In this document: piece by piece, positions 50,353-58,497 of the stretch | Layout of the letters: each line of letters opens with the position of its first letter | Position numbering within the stretch: the stretch's first letter is position 1 | Origin: Amycolatopsis suaedae | Lineage (GTDB): Bacteria > Actinomycetota > Actinomycetes > Mycobacteriales > Pseudonocardiaceae | DNA: 64,000 nt | Reading direction: 5' to 3' | NCBI RefSeq assembly: GCF_004214935.1 | Contig: NZ_SFCC01000015.1 | Span: 164,439 to 228,438, forward strand | Made by a program: the position numbers and the translations under genes | The notes under the pieces: model-generated | Seen by the model: the letters and a program-made list of their open reading frames with translations, nothing else | Told to the model about the DNA's origin: nothing | The model's database searches: none

Positions 50353-50565
50353 GGTTTGACCTACCTCCATCCGAGCCGGAAAAGTGATGACGAACACGGT
50401 CCCGTACGCCCGTACAAATCGCGTACATCCGGACGGAATAGGCATGGGCCGGGGTGCGTTGAGTCCTCTGCCAGCACGTCTGGCAGAATCATCCGCTGAC
50501 GTCCGGCACCGGTTCACCTCGGCTGATCCATTGACGGGGACCCGGCGCCACCTAGAGAGGACCCC

Positions 50566-50778
50566 ATGAAGAGCGGCATTCACCCCGAGTACCAGGTCAC
50601 CAACGTGACCTGTGGCTGCGGCAACACCTTCACCACCCGCAGCACCAAGAGCTCCGGCGAGATCCACGTCGAGATCTGCTCCAACTGCCACCCGTTCTAC
50701 ACGGGCAAGCAGAAGATCCTCGACACCGGTGGCCGGGTGGCCAGGTTCGAGAAGCGTTACGGCAAGCGCGCCAAGTAG
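50566..50778 (+). CDS. rpmE: Ribosomal protein L31 (zinc form)
   Basis: 70 residues from ATG 50566. Cysteines 16, 18, 38 and 41 bind zinc, so this is the C+ form repressed or replaced by the C- paralog when zinc is scarce. A strong terminator follows directly. The upstream gap (50353-50565) must hold its promoter. Confidence 0.95.
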   Translation: MKSGIHPEYQVTNVTCGCGNTFTTRSTKSSGEIHVEICSNCHPFYTGKQKILDTGGRVARFEKRYGKRAK

Positions 50779-50787
50779 CTTCCTTGA

Positions 50788-50826
50788 CGGCGCCTACCCG
50801 CGACTGCCGGGTAGGCGCCGTTTTTT
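50788..50826 (+). terminator. Rho-independent terminator after rpmE
   Basis: Stem CGGCGCCTACCCG / CGGGTAGGCGCCG (13-bp arms, 7-nt loop) followed by TTTTTT at 50821-50826. The clearest intrinsic terminator in the window. Confidence 0.93.
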
Positions 50827-50847
50827 CGTCCGCACACGGGAGAGGTC

Positions 50848-51918
50848 ATGGATTCGAGTTCACTGCGCGGTCTGCTCGACGAGCACGCCGATCTGGAGCG
50901 CCGGCTCGCCGACCCTGCCGTGCACGCCGACCAGGCACAGGCCCGCAAGCTGGGGCGCCGCTATGCCGAGCTGACCCCGGTCGTCCGCGCCATCGGCGAG
51001 CTGGAGGCGGCCCGCTCCGACCTGGAGGCCGCCCGTGAGCTGGCCGGCGAGGACCCCGCGTTCGAGGCCGAGGCGGCGGAGCTGGCCGAGCGCGTCCCCG
51101 AGCTGGAGCAGCGGCTCACCGAGCTGCTGCTGCCCCGTGACCCCTACGACGGGTCCGACGTGGTCATGGAGATCAAGTCGGGGGAGGGCGGCGAGGAGTC
51201 CGCGTTGTTCGCGGGCGACCTGCTGCGGATGTACCTGCGCTACGCCGAGCGGCACGGGTGGCAGGTCGAGGTGCTGGACCAGGTCGACTCGGACCTGGGC
51301 GGGTACAAGGACGCCACCGTGTCGATCAAGAGCAGGAAGGCCGAGGCGGACGGCGTCTGGTCGCGGCTGAAGTTCGAGGGCGGCGTGCACCGGGTGCAGC
51401 GCGTGCCCGCCACCGAGTCGCAGGGCCGTATCCACACGTCGGCGGCCGGGGTGCTGATCTACCCGGAGCCGGAAGAGGTCGAGATCGAGATCGACCCGAA
51501 CGACCTGCGCATCGACGTGTTCCGCTCGTCCGGTCCCGGCGGGCAGAGCGTGAACACCACCGACTCCGCCGTGCGGATCACCCACGTGCCGACCGGCATC
51601 GTGGTGTCCTGCCAGAACGAGAAGTCGCAGATCCAGAACCGCGCGCGGGCCCTGCAGGTGCTGCAGGCCCGGCTGCAGGCGATCGCCGAGGAGGAGGCGG
51701 CCAGCAAGGCGGCCGACGCCCGGCGTTCCCAGGTGCGCACGGTCGACCGCTCCGAGCGGGTGCGGACCTACAACTTCCCGGAGAACCGGATTTCCGACCA
51801 CCGGGTGAACTACAAGGCGTACAACCTGGACCAGGTGCTCGACGGCGAGCTCGACGGCGTGCTGGACGCCCTGGTCGCCGCCGACCGCGCCGAGCGCCTG
51901 GCCGAGCACGCGGGCTGA
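50848..51918 (+). CDS. prfA: Peptide chain release factor 1
   Basis: 356 residues from ATG 50848 with GGAGAGG upstream. GGQ at 231-233 in GPGGQSVNTTDSAVRITH and the RF1 stop-codon motif PAT in RVPATESQGRIHTS. It ends translation at UAA and UAG. The usual partner prmC follows 117 bp later. Confidence 0.96.
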   Translation: MDSSSLRGLLDEHADLERRLADPAVHADQAQARKLGRRYAELTPVVRAIGELEAARSDLEAARELAGEDPAFEAEAAELAERVPELEQRLTELLLPRDPYDGSDVVMEIKSGEGGEESALFAGDLLRMYLRYAERHGWQVEVLDQVDSDLGGYKDATVSIKSRKAEADGVWSRLKFEGGVHRVQRVPATESQGRIHTSAAGVLIYPEPEEVEIEIDPNDLRIDVFRSSGPGGQSVNTTDSAVRITHVPTGIVVSCQNEKSQIQNRARALQVLQARLQAIAEEEAASKAADARRSQVRTVDRSERVRTYNFPENRISDHRVNYKAYNLDQVLDGELDGVLDALVAADRAERLAEHAG

Positions 51919-52035
51919 CCGCGAGTCCACCGTTCCCGCCCCGCGAGTTGACCATTCGGGCACCGGTCGACACGCTGCGCCGGACCCGCGGTGCGCTCGC
52001 CGGGTTCCCGCTCCGGGTGTGCCAATCTTGAGGGT

Positions 52036-52899
52036 GTGAACCGTCAACCGCTGCGCCTGGCGATCCTGGAGGCCACCCGGATTCTCGAGCGAGCCGGCGT
52101 GGCTTCGCCAAGGACCGACGCCGAGCTGATCGCCGCCCACGTACTCGGCGTGGAGCGGGGGCGGCTACCGCTGGTCCCGCTGGTCGACCCGACGGTGATC
52201 GACGCCATCGGCCAGTTCGTCACCCAGCGGGCCAAGCGCGTGCCGTTGCAGCACCTCATCGGCTGGGCGGCGATGGGTGACATCACCGTCGACGTCGGCG
52301 CCGGGGTCTTCGTGCCGCGCCCGGAGACGGAGCTGCTGCTGGAGTGGGGCCTGAAGCTGATCGACGGCAGGAAGTTCCCCGTCGTGGTCGACCTGTGCAC
52401 CGGCTCGGGCGTCCTGGCGCTGGCCGTCGCGCACGCCCGGCCGGACGCCGTCGTGTACGCGGTCGACATCGACTCGAACGCGCTGGCCTGGGCCCGGCAC
52501 AACGCCGAGGCGCGGATCGCGGCGGGCGACACCGCCATCCGCCTCTACTCCGGCGACATCGCCGACGGCTCGATGTTCGCCGAGCTGGACGGCCTGGTCG
52601 ACCTGGTCCTGTGCAACCCGCCCTACGTTCCGGAGGGCACCCCGGTCCCGCCGGAGGTCTCCGACCACGACCCGGCGCACGCCGTGTTCGCGCCCGAGGG
52701 CGGCCTGGCCGTCATCCGGTACGCGATCGACGCGGCCGCCCGGCTGCTGCGGCGCGGCGGCGGGCTGGCCATCGAGCACGACGACACGCACGGCACGGCG
52801 GTGCCCGAGCTGGTGCGGGCCAGGCGGGTGCTCACCGACGTGCAGGACCACCCCGACCTGACCGGGCGCCCCCGTTTCGTGACCGCCCTGCGCGGCTGA
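52036..52899 (+). CDS. prmC: Release factor glutamine methyltransferase
   Basis: 287 residues from GTG 52036. SAM site VVDLCTGSGVLALAVA, then the catalytic NPPY (194-197). It methylates the Gln of the GGQ motif in RF1 and RF2. The N-terminal helical domain (LAILEATRILERAGV...) contacts the factor. Follows prfA. Confidence 0.94.
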   Translation: MNRQPLRLAILEATRILERAGVASPRTDAELIAAHVLGVERGRLPLVPLVDPTVIDAIGQFVTQRAKRVPLQHLIGWAAMGDITVDVGAGVFVPRPETELLLEWGLKLIDGRKFPVVVDLCTGSGVLALAVAHARPDAVVYAVDIDSNALAWARHNAEARIAAGDTAIRLYSGDIADGSMFAELDGLVDLVLCNPPYVPEGTPVPPEVSDHDPAHAVFAPEGGLAVIRYAIDAAARLLRRGGGLAIEHDDTHGTAVPELVRARRVLTDVQDHPDLTGRPRFVTALRG

Positions 52900-52907
52900 C
52901 CCGGCGG

Positions 52908-52955
52908 CACGTGAAGGCCACCTTCATTACGTCTCACGTCAGGGCCCCGGCAAAG
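52908..52955 (+). repeat. Dispersed palindromic repeat, copy 2
   Basis: CACGTGAAGGCCACCTTCAT, then the conserved tail ACGTCAGGGCCCCGGCAAAG. It starts 9 bp after the prmC stop. Confidence 0.85.
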
Positions 52956-52990
52956 GGTGTGACTGGTGGGGCTGGTGTGGTGACCTCGAT

Positions 52991-53043
52991 GCCGTGAAGG
53001 GGGCCTTCACGGCGTCTGATGCCGTGAGTGCCCCCTTCACGGC
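52991..53043. repeat. Tandem GCCGTGA stem-loops
   Basis: GCCGTGAAGG-GGG-CCTTCACGGC (52991-53013, 10-bp arms), then a second, shorter stem with GCCGTGA/TCACGGC arms (53021-53043). Confidence 0.8.
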
Positions 53044-53085
53044 ATGCTTGCCACGGAAACGTGGGCGGGTAGCCCGTTGTCCGGT

Positions 53086-53132
53086 GTGAAGGCCGAGTTT
53101 GTGTCGTCTCATGTGATGAAGGTGGCCTTCAC
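53086..53132. repeat. Dispersed repeat module (GTGAAGGCCGAGTT type)
   Basis: Begins GTGAAGGCCGAGTTTGTGTC and ends ATGAAGGTGGCCTTCAC. Closely related to the right third of the 138-bp repeat (353-399). Confidence 0.75.
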
Positions 53133-53213
53133 GAACTCCCGCCCCGGCGTCGCGGCCTCAGCAGTCACATCCGGCCCAGCAGACGCAGCCGTCACCACGA
53201 AAGAGACCCAGCA

Positions 53214-53268
53214 AAGTTCCCCAATGTGGCATTGGGGAACTTGAACTCCCCCAATGCCACATTGGGGG
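53214..53268. repeat. Two consecutive AATG/CATT stem-loops
   Basis: AAGTTCCCCAATG-TGG-CATTGGGGAACTT (53214-53242, perfect 13-bp arms) and then CCCCCAATG-CCA-CATTGGGGG (53248-53268, perfect 9-bp arms). The loops are reverse complements of each other. Confidence 0.85.
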
Positions 53269-53281
53269 CACACAGCACCCG

Positions 53282-53330
53282 GACTTTGCCGGGGACCCTG
53301 ACGTAAGACGTGGTGAAGGTGGCCTTCACG
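53282..53330 (-). repeat. Dispersed palindromic repeat, reversed copy
   Basis: GACTTTGCCGGGGACCCTGACGT leading into GTGAAGGTGGCCTTCAC, shown here by its ends only; it is the reverse complement of the 176-225 unit and ends 36 bp before tsaC. Confidence 0.85.
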
Positions 53331-53365
53331 AGCCTCGGAAGGCGGCCGGGGATAGGCTCCCGGGC

Positions 53366-54001
53366 ATGAGCGCGGTGTACGACTGCAGTGACCCCGACGC
53401 CAGGGCCGACGGGCTGGCCGCCGCCGCGGGCGCGGTCCGGTCGAGCAGGCTCGTGGTGCTGCCGACCGACACGGTGTACGGCATCGGCGCGGACGCCTTC
53501 GACTCCGGCGCCGTCCGGTCGCTGCTGCACGCCAAGAACCGCGGGCCGGACATGCCGGTCGGCGTCCTCGTCGGGTCCTGGTCCACAGTGGACGGCCTGG
53601 TTCTCGGCGTGCCCCCGCAGGCGCGGGCACTGATGGAGGCGTTCTGGCCCGGCGACCTCTCGCTGGTGCTGCCGCACGCACCCAGCCTGCAGTGGGACCT
53701 CGGCACCACCCGCGGCACGGTCATGCTGCGGATGCCGCTGCACCCGGTCGCGCTGGAACTGTTGCGTGAGGTCGGCCCGATGGCGGTGTCCAGCGCGAAC
53801 GTCTCGGGCAGGCCACCGGCCGCCACCGCCCAGGAGGCGGTCGACCAGCTCGGCGACTCCGTGTCGGTGTACCTCGACGGCGGGCCCACCGGCGACCCGG
53901 TGCCGTCCACGATCGTGGACCTCACCGGCGACGAGCCCGCCCTGCTGCGTGAAGGCGCCGTGAGCGCCGACGAGGTAGCCGAAGTTCTAGGAACGCGCTG
54001 A
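53366..54001 (+). CDS. tsaC: L-threonylcarbamoyladenylate synthase (TsaC/Sua5 family)
   Basis: 211 residues from ATG 53366. TDTVYGIGADAF at the start, the KNRGPDMPVGVLV segment with the KxR motif, and SSANVSGRPPA in the middle are the family landmarks. It makes threonylcarbamoyl-AMP for the t6A modification of ANN-decoding tRNAs. Short, TsaC-like form without the C-terminal Sua5 domain. The stop codon lies inside a long inverted repeat. Confidence 0.93.
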   Translation: MSAVYDCSDPDARADGLAAAAGAVRSSRLVVLPTDTVYGIGADAFDSGAVRSLLHAKNRGPDMPVGVLVGSWSTVDGLVLGVPPQARALMEAFWPGDLSLVLPHAPSLQWDLGTTRGTVMLRMPLHPVALELLREVGPMAVSSANVSGRPPAATAQEAVDQLGDSVSVYLDGGPTGDPVPSTIVDLTGDEPALLREGAVSADEVAEVLGTR

Positions 54002-54060
54002 ACGACCCCACCCTGCTGCTCACCGCTCGCGACGGGCGGGATCGTTCAGCACGCTCCTAG
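53987..54060. terminator. Long inverted repeat after tsaC
   Basis: 19-bp arms 53987-54005 and 54042-54060 match at 17 positions (CTAGGAACGCGCTGAACGA against its complement). The tsaC stop is inside the left arm. Likely terminator before wecA. Confidence 0.65.
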
Positions 54061-54134
54061 GCGTCCCACTGAGTCAGCCATCCTGATCGGGCGCTAACGT
54101 TTCCGGGTGACCCACCCCGCGAAGGCGTAAGGCC

Positions 54135-55286
54135 ATGGACAACGTTCTGCCGATCCGCGAGTACCTCCTCGTCGGCCTGATCTCGGCCACCCTGACGTTC
54201 CTGCTGACCGGCCTGATCCGCCGGGGAGCGATCCGGGCCGGCGCCGTCGCCACGCCGCGCGCGCGGGATGTTCACGTCATCCCGATTCCGCGGGCAGGTG
54301 GAATCGGCATCTACCTCGGCGTCGTCGCCGGAATGGGCCTGGCCCACCAGCTTCCGGTGCTGCGCCGTGCCTTCGAGTACTCGTTCGATCCGGTCGGCGT
54401 GCTGGTCGCGGGTGGCGTGATCGTGTTGATCGGCGCGCTGGACGACCGGTTCGAGCTGGACGCCTGGACCAAGCTCGCCGGCCAGGTCATGTGCGCTGGC
54501 ATCCTGGTGCTCTACGGCGTGCAGTGGACGACGTTCTGGGTTCCGTGGGGCGGCAACGGCGAGTCGATCGGCTCGCTGATGGTGCTCGACCGAAACCAGG
54601 GCGCCATCCTCACCGTGCTGCTGGTCGTCGTGATGATCAACGCGATGAACTTCGTCGACGGCCTGGACGGGCTCGCCGGCGGGCTCGGCTTCATCGCGGC
54701 GACGGCCACCTGTGTGTTCTCCCTCGGCGTGCTGTGGACGGCAGGCGGTTACGTCGGCGCCTACCCGCCCGCGCTCATCGCGGCGACGCTCGCGGGCGGC
54801 TGTCTCGGGTTCCTGCCGCACAATTTCCAGCCCGCGAAGATATTCATGGGCGACTCCGGCTCGATGCTGATCGGGCTCATGCTCGCCTCCGCCAGCATCT
54901 CGGCCTCCGGCCGCATCCCGTACAACGCCTGGCGCGCCACCGACGTGGTCGGCATGCTCTCGCCGCTGCTCGTCGTGGCGGCCGTGCTGTTCCTGCCGGT
55001 GCTGGACCTGCTGATGGCAGTCATCCGCCGCACCCGGCGCGGGGAGAGCCCGTTCGCCGCCGACAAGATGCACCTGCACCACCGCCTGCTGGAGATCGGG
55101 CACTCGCACCGCCGGGCCGTCCTGCTCATCTACCTGTGGGCCGGACTGCTCGCGTTCGGCGCGGTCGCCGTGACGCTGTTCGACGTCGCCGTTGTGCTCT
55201 GGATCACCGGCGTGGGGCTGCTGCTCGCGGTCATGGTCTCGCTGGTGCCTAGACTCAGGTCAAGGAACCACCAGGGAGCGCCATGA
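54135..55286 (+). CDS. wecA: Decaprenyl-phosphate GlcNAc-1-phosphate transferase (WecA-like)
   Basis: 383 residues from ATG 54135; ten or eleven membrane helices. PRAGGIGIYLG, ALDDRFELD (metal site), NFVDGLDGLAGG, MGDSGSM and HLHHRLLEIGHSHRR are the motifs of the WecA/TagO/MraY family. In mycobacteria the enzyme at this place (Rfe) makes the lipid-linked GlcNAc that starts arabinogalactan synthesis. The start of the next gene overlaps its stop (ATGA). Confidence 0.93.
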   Translation: MDNVLPIREYLLVGLISATLTFLLTGLIRRGAIRAGAVATPRARDVHVIPIPRAGGIGIYLGVVAGMGLAHQLPVLRRAFEYSFDPVGVLVAGGVIVLIGALDDRFELDAWTKLAGQVMCAGILVLYGVQWTTFWVPWGGNGESIGSLMVLDRNQGAILTVLLVVVMINAMNFVDGLDGLAGGLGFIAATATCVFSLGVLWTAGGYVGAYPPALIAATLAGGCLGFLPHNFQPAKIFMGDSGSMLIGLMLASASISASGRIPYNAWRATDVVGMLSPLLVVAAVLFLPVLDLLMAVIRRTRRGESPFAADKMHLHHRLLEIGHSHRRAVLLIYLWAGLLAFGAVAVTLFDVAVVLWITGVGLLLAVMVSLVPRLRSRNHQGAP

Positions 55287-55717
55287 CGGACAAGCACGAG
55301 AACCCGCACGCCGAGTCGGTGTTGAAGCTGGCCGCGGCCATGCAGCGGTACACGCTGATCGTCGGGCCGGCCACCGTCGTCGTGGCCGCCGTCGTCGCCA
55401 CGATCTGGGTCGGGACCCCCGGGCTGCTGGGTGCGCTCGTCGGTGGCGTGGTCGCGCTGGCGTCCGCGCTGGCCACCATCTTCATGATGCGCAGGTCCGC
55501 CGACATGCCTGTCCATTTCGTCATGGTTGTCGCACTCGGTGGTTACGCCCTCAAGATCCTTGTCCTCTTCGGGGTGATGGCCGCCCTGCGTGGTGTGGAC
55601 GTCTTCCACACCTACTCGCTGGGGATCACGATGCTCGCCACGATCCTGCTCACGGCCGCCGGAGAGATCGTCGCGTTCCGCAAGACCAAGATCCCGACGA
55701 TCATCCCCACCAGCTGA
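55283..55717 (+). CDS. atpI: AtpI-like membrane protein of ATP synthase operon
   Basis: 144 residues from ATG 55283. Four hydrophobic helices (LIVGPATVVVAAVVATIWVG, ALVGGVVALASALATIFMM, HFVMVVALGGYALKILVLFGVMAAL, LGITMLATILLTAAG). By position it is the AtpI-like protein (Rv1303-like) that aids c-ring assembly. A 218-bp gap follows before atpB and probably carries the main atp promoter. Confidence 0.82.
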   Translation: MTDKHENPHAESVLKLAAAMQRYTLIVGPATVVVAAVVATIWVGTPGLLGALVGGVVALASALATIFMMRRSADMPVHFVMVVALGGYALKILVLFGVMAALRGVDVFHTYSLGITMLATILLTAAGEIVAFRKTKIPTIIPTS

Positions 55718-55935
55718 GAAGGCCCCTTTACCCGCCCTTAGGAGTACGCCCGTACGGCGTCTGTTTCGTGGCTGATAAGGTCCGCGTCAAAGGAGGCGGT
55801 GCGGCCGTCCCCGGGTCCCCCTGCGCACAGCGGAGCCGCCTCCGGGTGCCCGAAACGTATCGGGTACGTTACGTCCAGATCGTGACGATTCCCCCGGCGG
55901 AGTGAACGCCGGCCGGGAGAACCGGAAGGAGCCCA

Positions 55936-56727
55936 GTGGGCGCGCTGGTACTGGCCGAGGGTGGCGAGTTTGTCCCCCCGGGCGCGAAGGACTTCGACCT
56001 CGGCCCCATCTTCGGTGAGGGCACATTCCTCACCAAGCCGATGCTGTTGGCATTCCTGTCGACGATCATCGTCGCTTCGTTCTTCCTGATCGCGTCGCGG
56101 CGGCTGAGCATCGTTCCCAGCAAGTTCCAGTTCGTCATGGAGTCGGTCTACGACTTCGGGCGCAACAACATCGCCAGGGACCAGATCGGCTCCAAGGATT
56201 TCCGGCCTTATGTTCCGCTGATCCTGGCCCTGTTCACCTTCGTGCTGGTGAATAACCTGTTCGGGTTCATCCCGTTCATCCAGTTCCCGACGATGTCGCA
56301 CATCGGCTTCCCGCTCGCGCTCTCGGTGCTGATCGTCTACCCGCTGTACTGGGTGGTCGGCGTCAAGCGCTTCGGTTTCGCGGGGTTCGTGAAGAACCAG
56401 GTGGTGCCCCCGGGCGCGCCGGGCTTCGTGCTCCCGCTGCTGGTGCCCATCGAGATCTTCGTGAAGTTCTTCATGAATCCGGCGACGCTCGCACTGCGTG
56501 TTTTCGCCGCGATGTTCTCCGGGCACCTGCTGCTGATGGTGTTCACCCTGGGCGGTGAGTACCTGCTTATCGAGGCCGGCGGCGCGTTCAAGCCGCTGTC
56601 GGTGTTCGGCTTCGCCATGGCGCTGGCGGTTTCGTTCCTGGAGGCACTGATCCAGGTTCTGCAGGCGTACATCTTCGCGCTGCTGGCAGCCAACTACATC
56701 GGCATGGCGCTGTCCGCCGACCACTAA
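55936..56727 (+). CDS. atpB: ATP synthase Fo subunit a
   Basis: 263 residues from GTG 55936 (AAGGAG upstream). Membrane protein with the conserved half-channel Arg in MNPATLALRVFAAMFSGH and the C-terminal FLEALIQVLQAYIFALLAANYI helix. It carries protons to the c-ring. First gene of the atpBEFHAGDC operon. Confidence 0.96.
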   Translation: MGALVLAEGGEFVPPGAKDFDLGPIFGEGTFLTKPMLLAFLSTIIVASFFLIASRRLSIVPSKFQFVMESVYDFGRNNIARDQIGSKDFRPYVPLILALFTFVLVNNLFGFIPFIQFPTMSHIGFPLALSVLIVYPLYWVVGVKRFGFAGFVKNQVVPPGAPGFVLPLLVPIEIFVKFFMNPATLALRVFAAMFSGHLLLMVFTLGGEYLLIEAGGAFKPLSVFGFAMALAVSFLEALIQVLQAYIFALLAANYIGMALSADH

Positions 56728-56782
56728 GAGAGAAAGCCCCCGATCCGCGCCAATCGCGGACCGAGTGAAAGGGAAACAGCAA

Positions 56783-57037
56783 GTGAGCAACATGGTTCTC
56801 GCGCAGGCCGCTGAGGCAGCCGTCGACATCAACCCCGGTCTCGCCGCCATCGGTTACGGCCTGGGTGCGATCGGCCCGGGTATCGGCGTGGGTCTGATCT
56901 TCTCGGCGGTCATCAACGGCACCGCGCGCCAGCCGGAGTCGTCGGGCAAGCTGCTCGGCCTCGCCTGGCAGACCTTCGCCATCGTCGAGGTGCTCGCCCT
57001 CATCGGCATCGTCATGTACTTCCTGGCCGGGGCCTGA
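56783..57037 (+). CDS. atpE: ATP synthase Fo subunit c
   Basis: 84 residues from GTG 56783. Two helices: the first with IGYGLGAIGPGIGVGLIF, the second with the proton-binding Glu in TFAIVEVLALIGIVMYF. The loop is ARQPE. Forms the rotor ring. 30 bp separate it from atpF. Confidence 0.96.
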   Translation: MSNMVLAQAAEAAVDINPGLAAIGYGLGAIGPGIGVGLIFSAVINGTARQPESSGKLLGLAWQTFAIVEVLALIGIVMYFLAGA

Positions 57038-57067
57038 TATTCGCCTCTCGTCGCGTAGGGAGACGCT

Positions 57068-57619
57068 GTGCTGAACACTCAACTGGTGCTGGCGGCCGAA
57101 GGGCCGAACCCGATCATCCCGCACCCGTCGGAGATCATTCTCGGCCTGATCGCCTTCCTCATCCTGTTCTGGCTGCTGCGTAAGTACGCGGTGCCGCGCT
57201 TCGAGGCGCTCTACAAGGAGCGCACCGAGAAGATCGAGGGTGGGATCGAGAAGGCCGAGAAGGCTCAGGCCGAGGCCGAGGCGGCGCTGGAGCAGTACAA
57301 GGCGCAGCTGGCCGAAGCCCGTGCCGAGGCCGCCAAGATCCGGGATGACGCCCGGCTCGAGGCCGAGCAGATCAAGGCCGAGCTGCGTGAGGAGGCCGTC
57401 GCCGAGCAGCGCCGCATCGTGGCGCAGGGCGAGGCCCAGCTGCAGGCGCAGAAGGCCCAGATCGTCGCGGAGCTGCGGGCCGAGCTCGGCCGCAACTCGG
57501 TCGAGCTGGCCAGTCGGATCATCGGTGAGTCGCTGGAGGACGAGGCCCGCCGTCGCGGGACCGTCGACCGGTTCCTCGCCGAGCTCGATGCCAATGGTGT
57601 GGCCGGAGCCAGGAAGTAG
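57068..57619 (+). CDS. atpF: ATP synthase Fo subunit b
   Basis: 183 residues from GTG 57068. One membrane helix (IILGLIAFLILFWLLRKYAV) and a long charged helix (residues about 50-150) that forms the peripheral stalk. Followed after 8 bp by atpH. Confidence 0.95.
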   Translation: MLNTQLVLAAEGPNPIIPHPSEIILGLIAFLILFWLLRKYAVPRFEALYKERTEKIEGGIEKAEKAQAEAEAALEQYKAQLAEARAEAAKIRDDARLEAEQIKAELREEAVAEQRRIVAQGEAQLQAQKAQIVAELRAELGRNSVELASRIIGESLEDEARRRGTVDRFLAELDANGVAGARK

Positions 57620-57627
57620 ACAGGTAC

Positions 57628-58446
57628 ATGACGCTGCATGCTGCGAGCCGGGAGGCTCTAGGCCTCGCCGAGACCCGTCTCGGCGAGGTCGTCGGCGAGG
57701 CGGGCACCGACCCGTCAGCCGTCGGCGAGGAGCTGCTCGCCGTGGTCACGCTGCTCGACTCCGAGGTCGGCCTGCGCCGTGCCCTCGCGGACGGCACCTC
57801 CGACCCGCAGGCCCGCACGCGGATGCTGCGTGGGCTGCTGGACGGCAAGGTGAGTGAACCGTCGCTGCGGGTGCTCGACGCCGTGGTCGGCAACCGCTGG
57901 TCCAGCCCGCGTGAGCTGGTCGACGGCCTCGAGTCGCTCGGCCGGTCGGCGCTGCTGAGCAGTGCCGAACGCGCGGGCAAGATCGACGAGGTCGAGCGCC
58001 AGCTGTTCCGCCTGGCCCGCATCGTGGTCGGGAGCAGGGAGCTGGACCGGGCGCTGTCCGACCAGGCCGCCCCCGCGGAGGCCAAGCGCACCCTGGTGCG
58101 CACGCTGTTCGCCAGCAAGGTCGACCCGGTGGTGCAGATCCTGGTCGAGCAGGTCGTGCAGCGGCTGCGTGGCCGTGGCATCGGCAAGGCGCTGGACGGG
58201 CTGGTCGCGCTGGCCGCGCAGCGTCGTGAGCGCTCGGTGGCGCAGGTGACCAGCGCCAGCCCGCTGTCCGACGAGCAGCGGCAGCAACTGTCCGACAAGC
58301 TGCGGCAGATCTACGGGCGGCCCATCGCGTTGCACGTGGAGATCGACGCGGCACTCGGTGGCGGCCTGATCATCAAGGTCGGCGACGAGGTCATCGACGG
58401 CAGCGCGTCCGGCCGCTTGGCCGCGTTGCGCCGGCAGCTGGCCTGA
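57628..58446 (+). CDS. atpH: ATP synthase F1 subunit delta
   Basis: 272 residues from ATG 57628, longer than E. coli delta (177), as usual for actinobacteria. The C-terminal half (SVAQVTSASPLSDEQRQQL, then IALHVEIDAALGGGLIIKVGDEVIDGS) is the conserved part joining the stalk to alpha3beta3. Confidence 0.94.
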   Translation: MTLHAASREALGLAETRLGEVVGEAGTDPSAVGEELLAVVTLLDSEVGLRRALADGTSDPQARTRMLRGLLDGKVSEPSLRVLDAVVGNRWSSPRELVDGLESLGRSALLSSAERAGKIDEVERQLFRLARIVVGSRELDRALSDQAAPAEAKRTLVRTLFASKVDPVVQILVEQVVQRLRGRGIGKALDGLVALAAQRRERSVAQVTSASPLSDEQRQQLSDKLRQIYGRPIALHVEIDAALGGGLIIKVGDEVIDGSASGRLAALRRQLA

Positions 58447-58497
58447 TCCACACAAGACTCAACCACTGGCAAGAAGAGAAGCGAGAGCGGGAACGAC

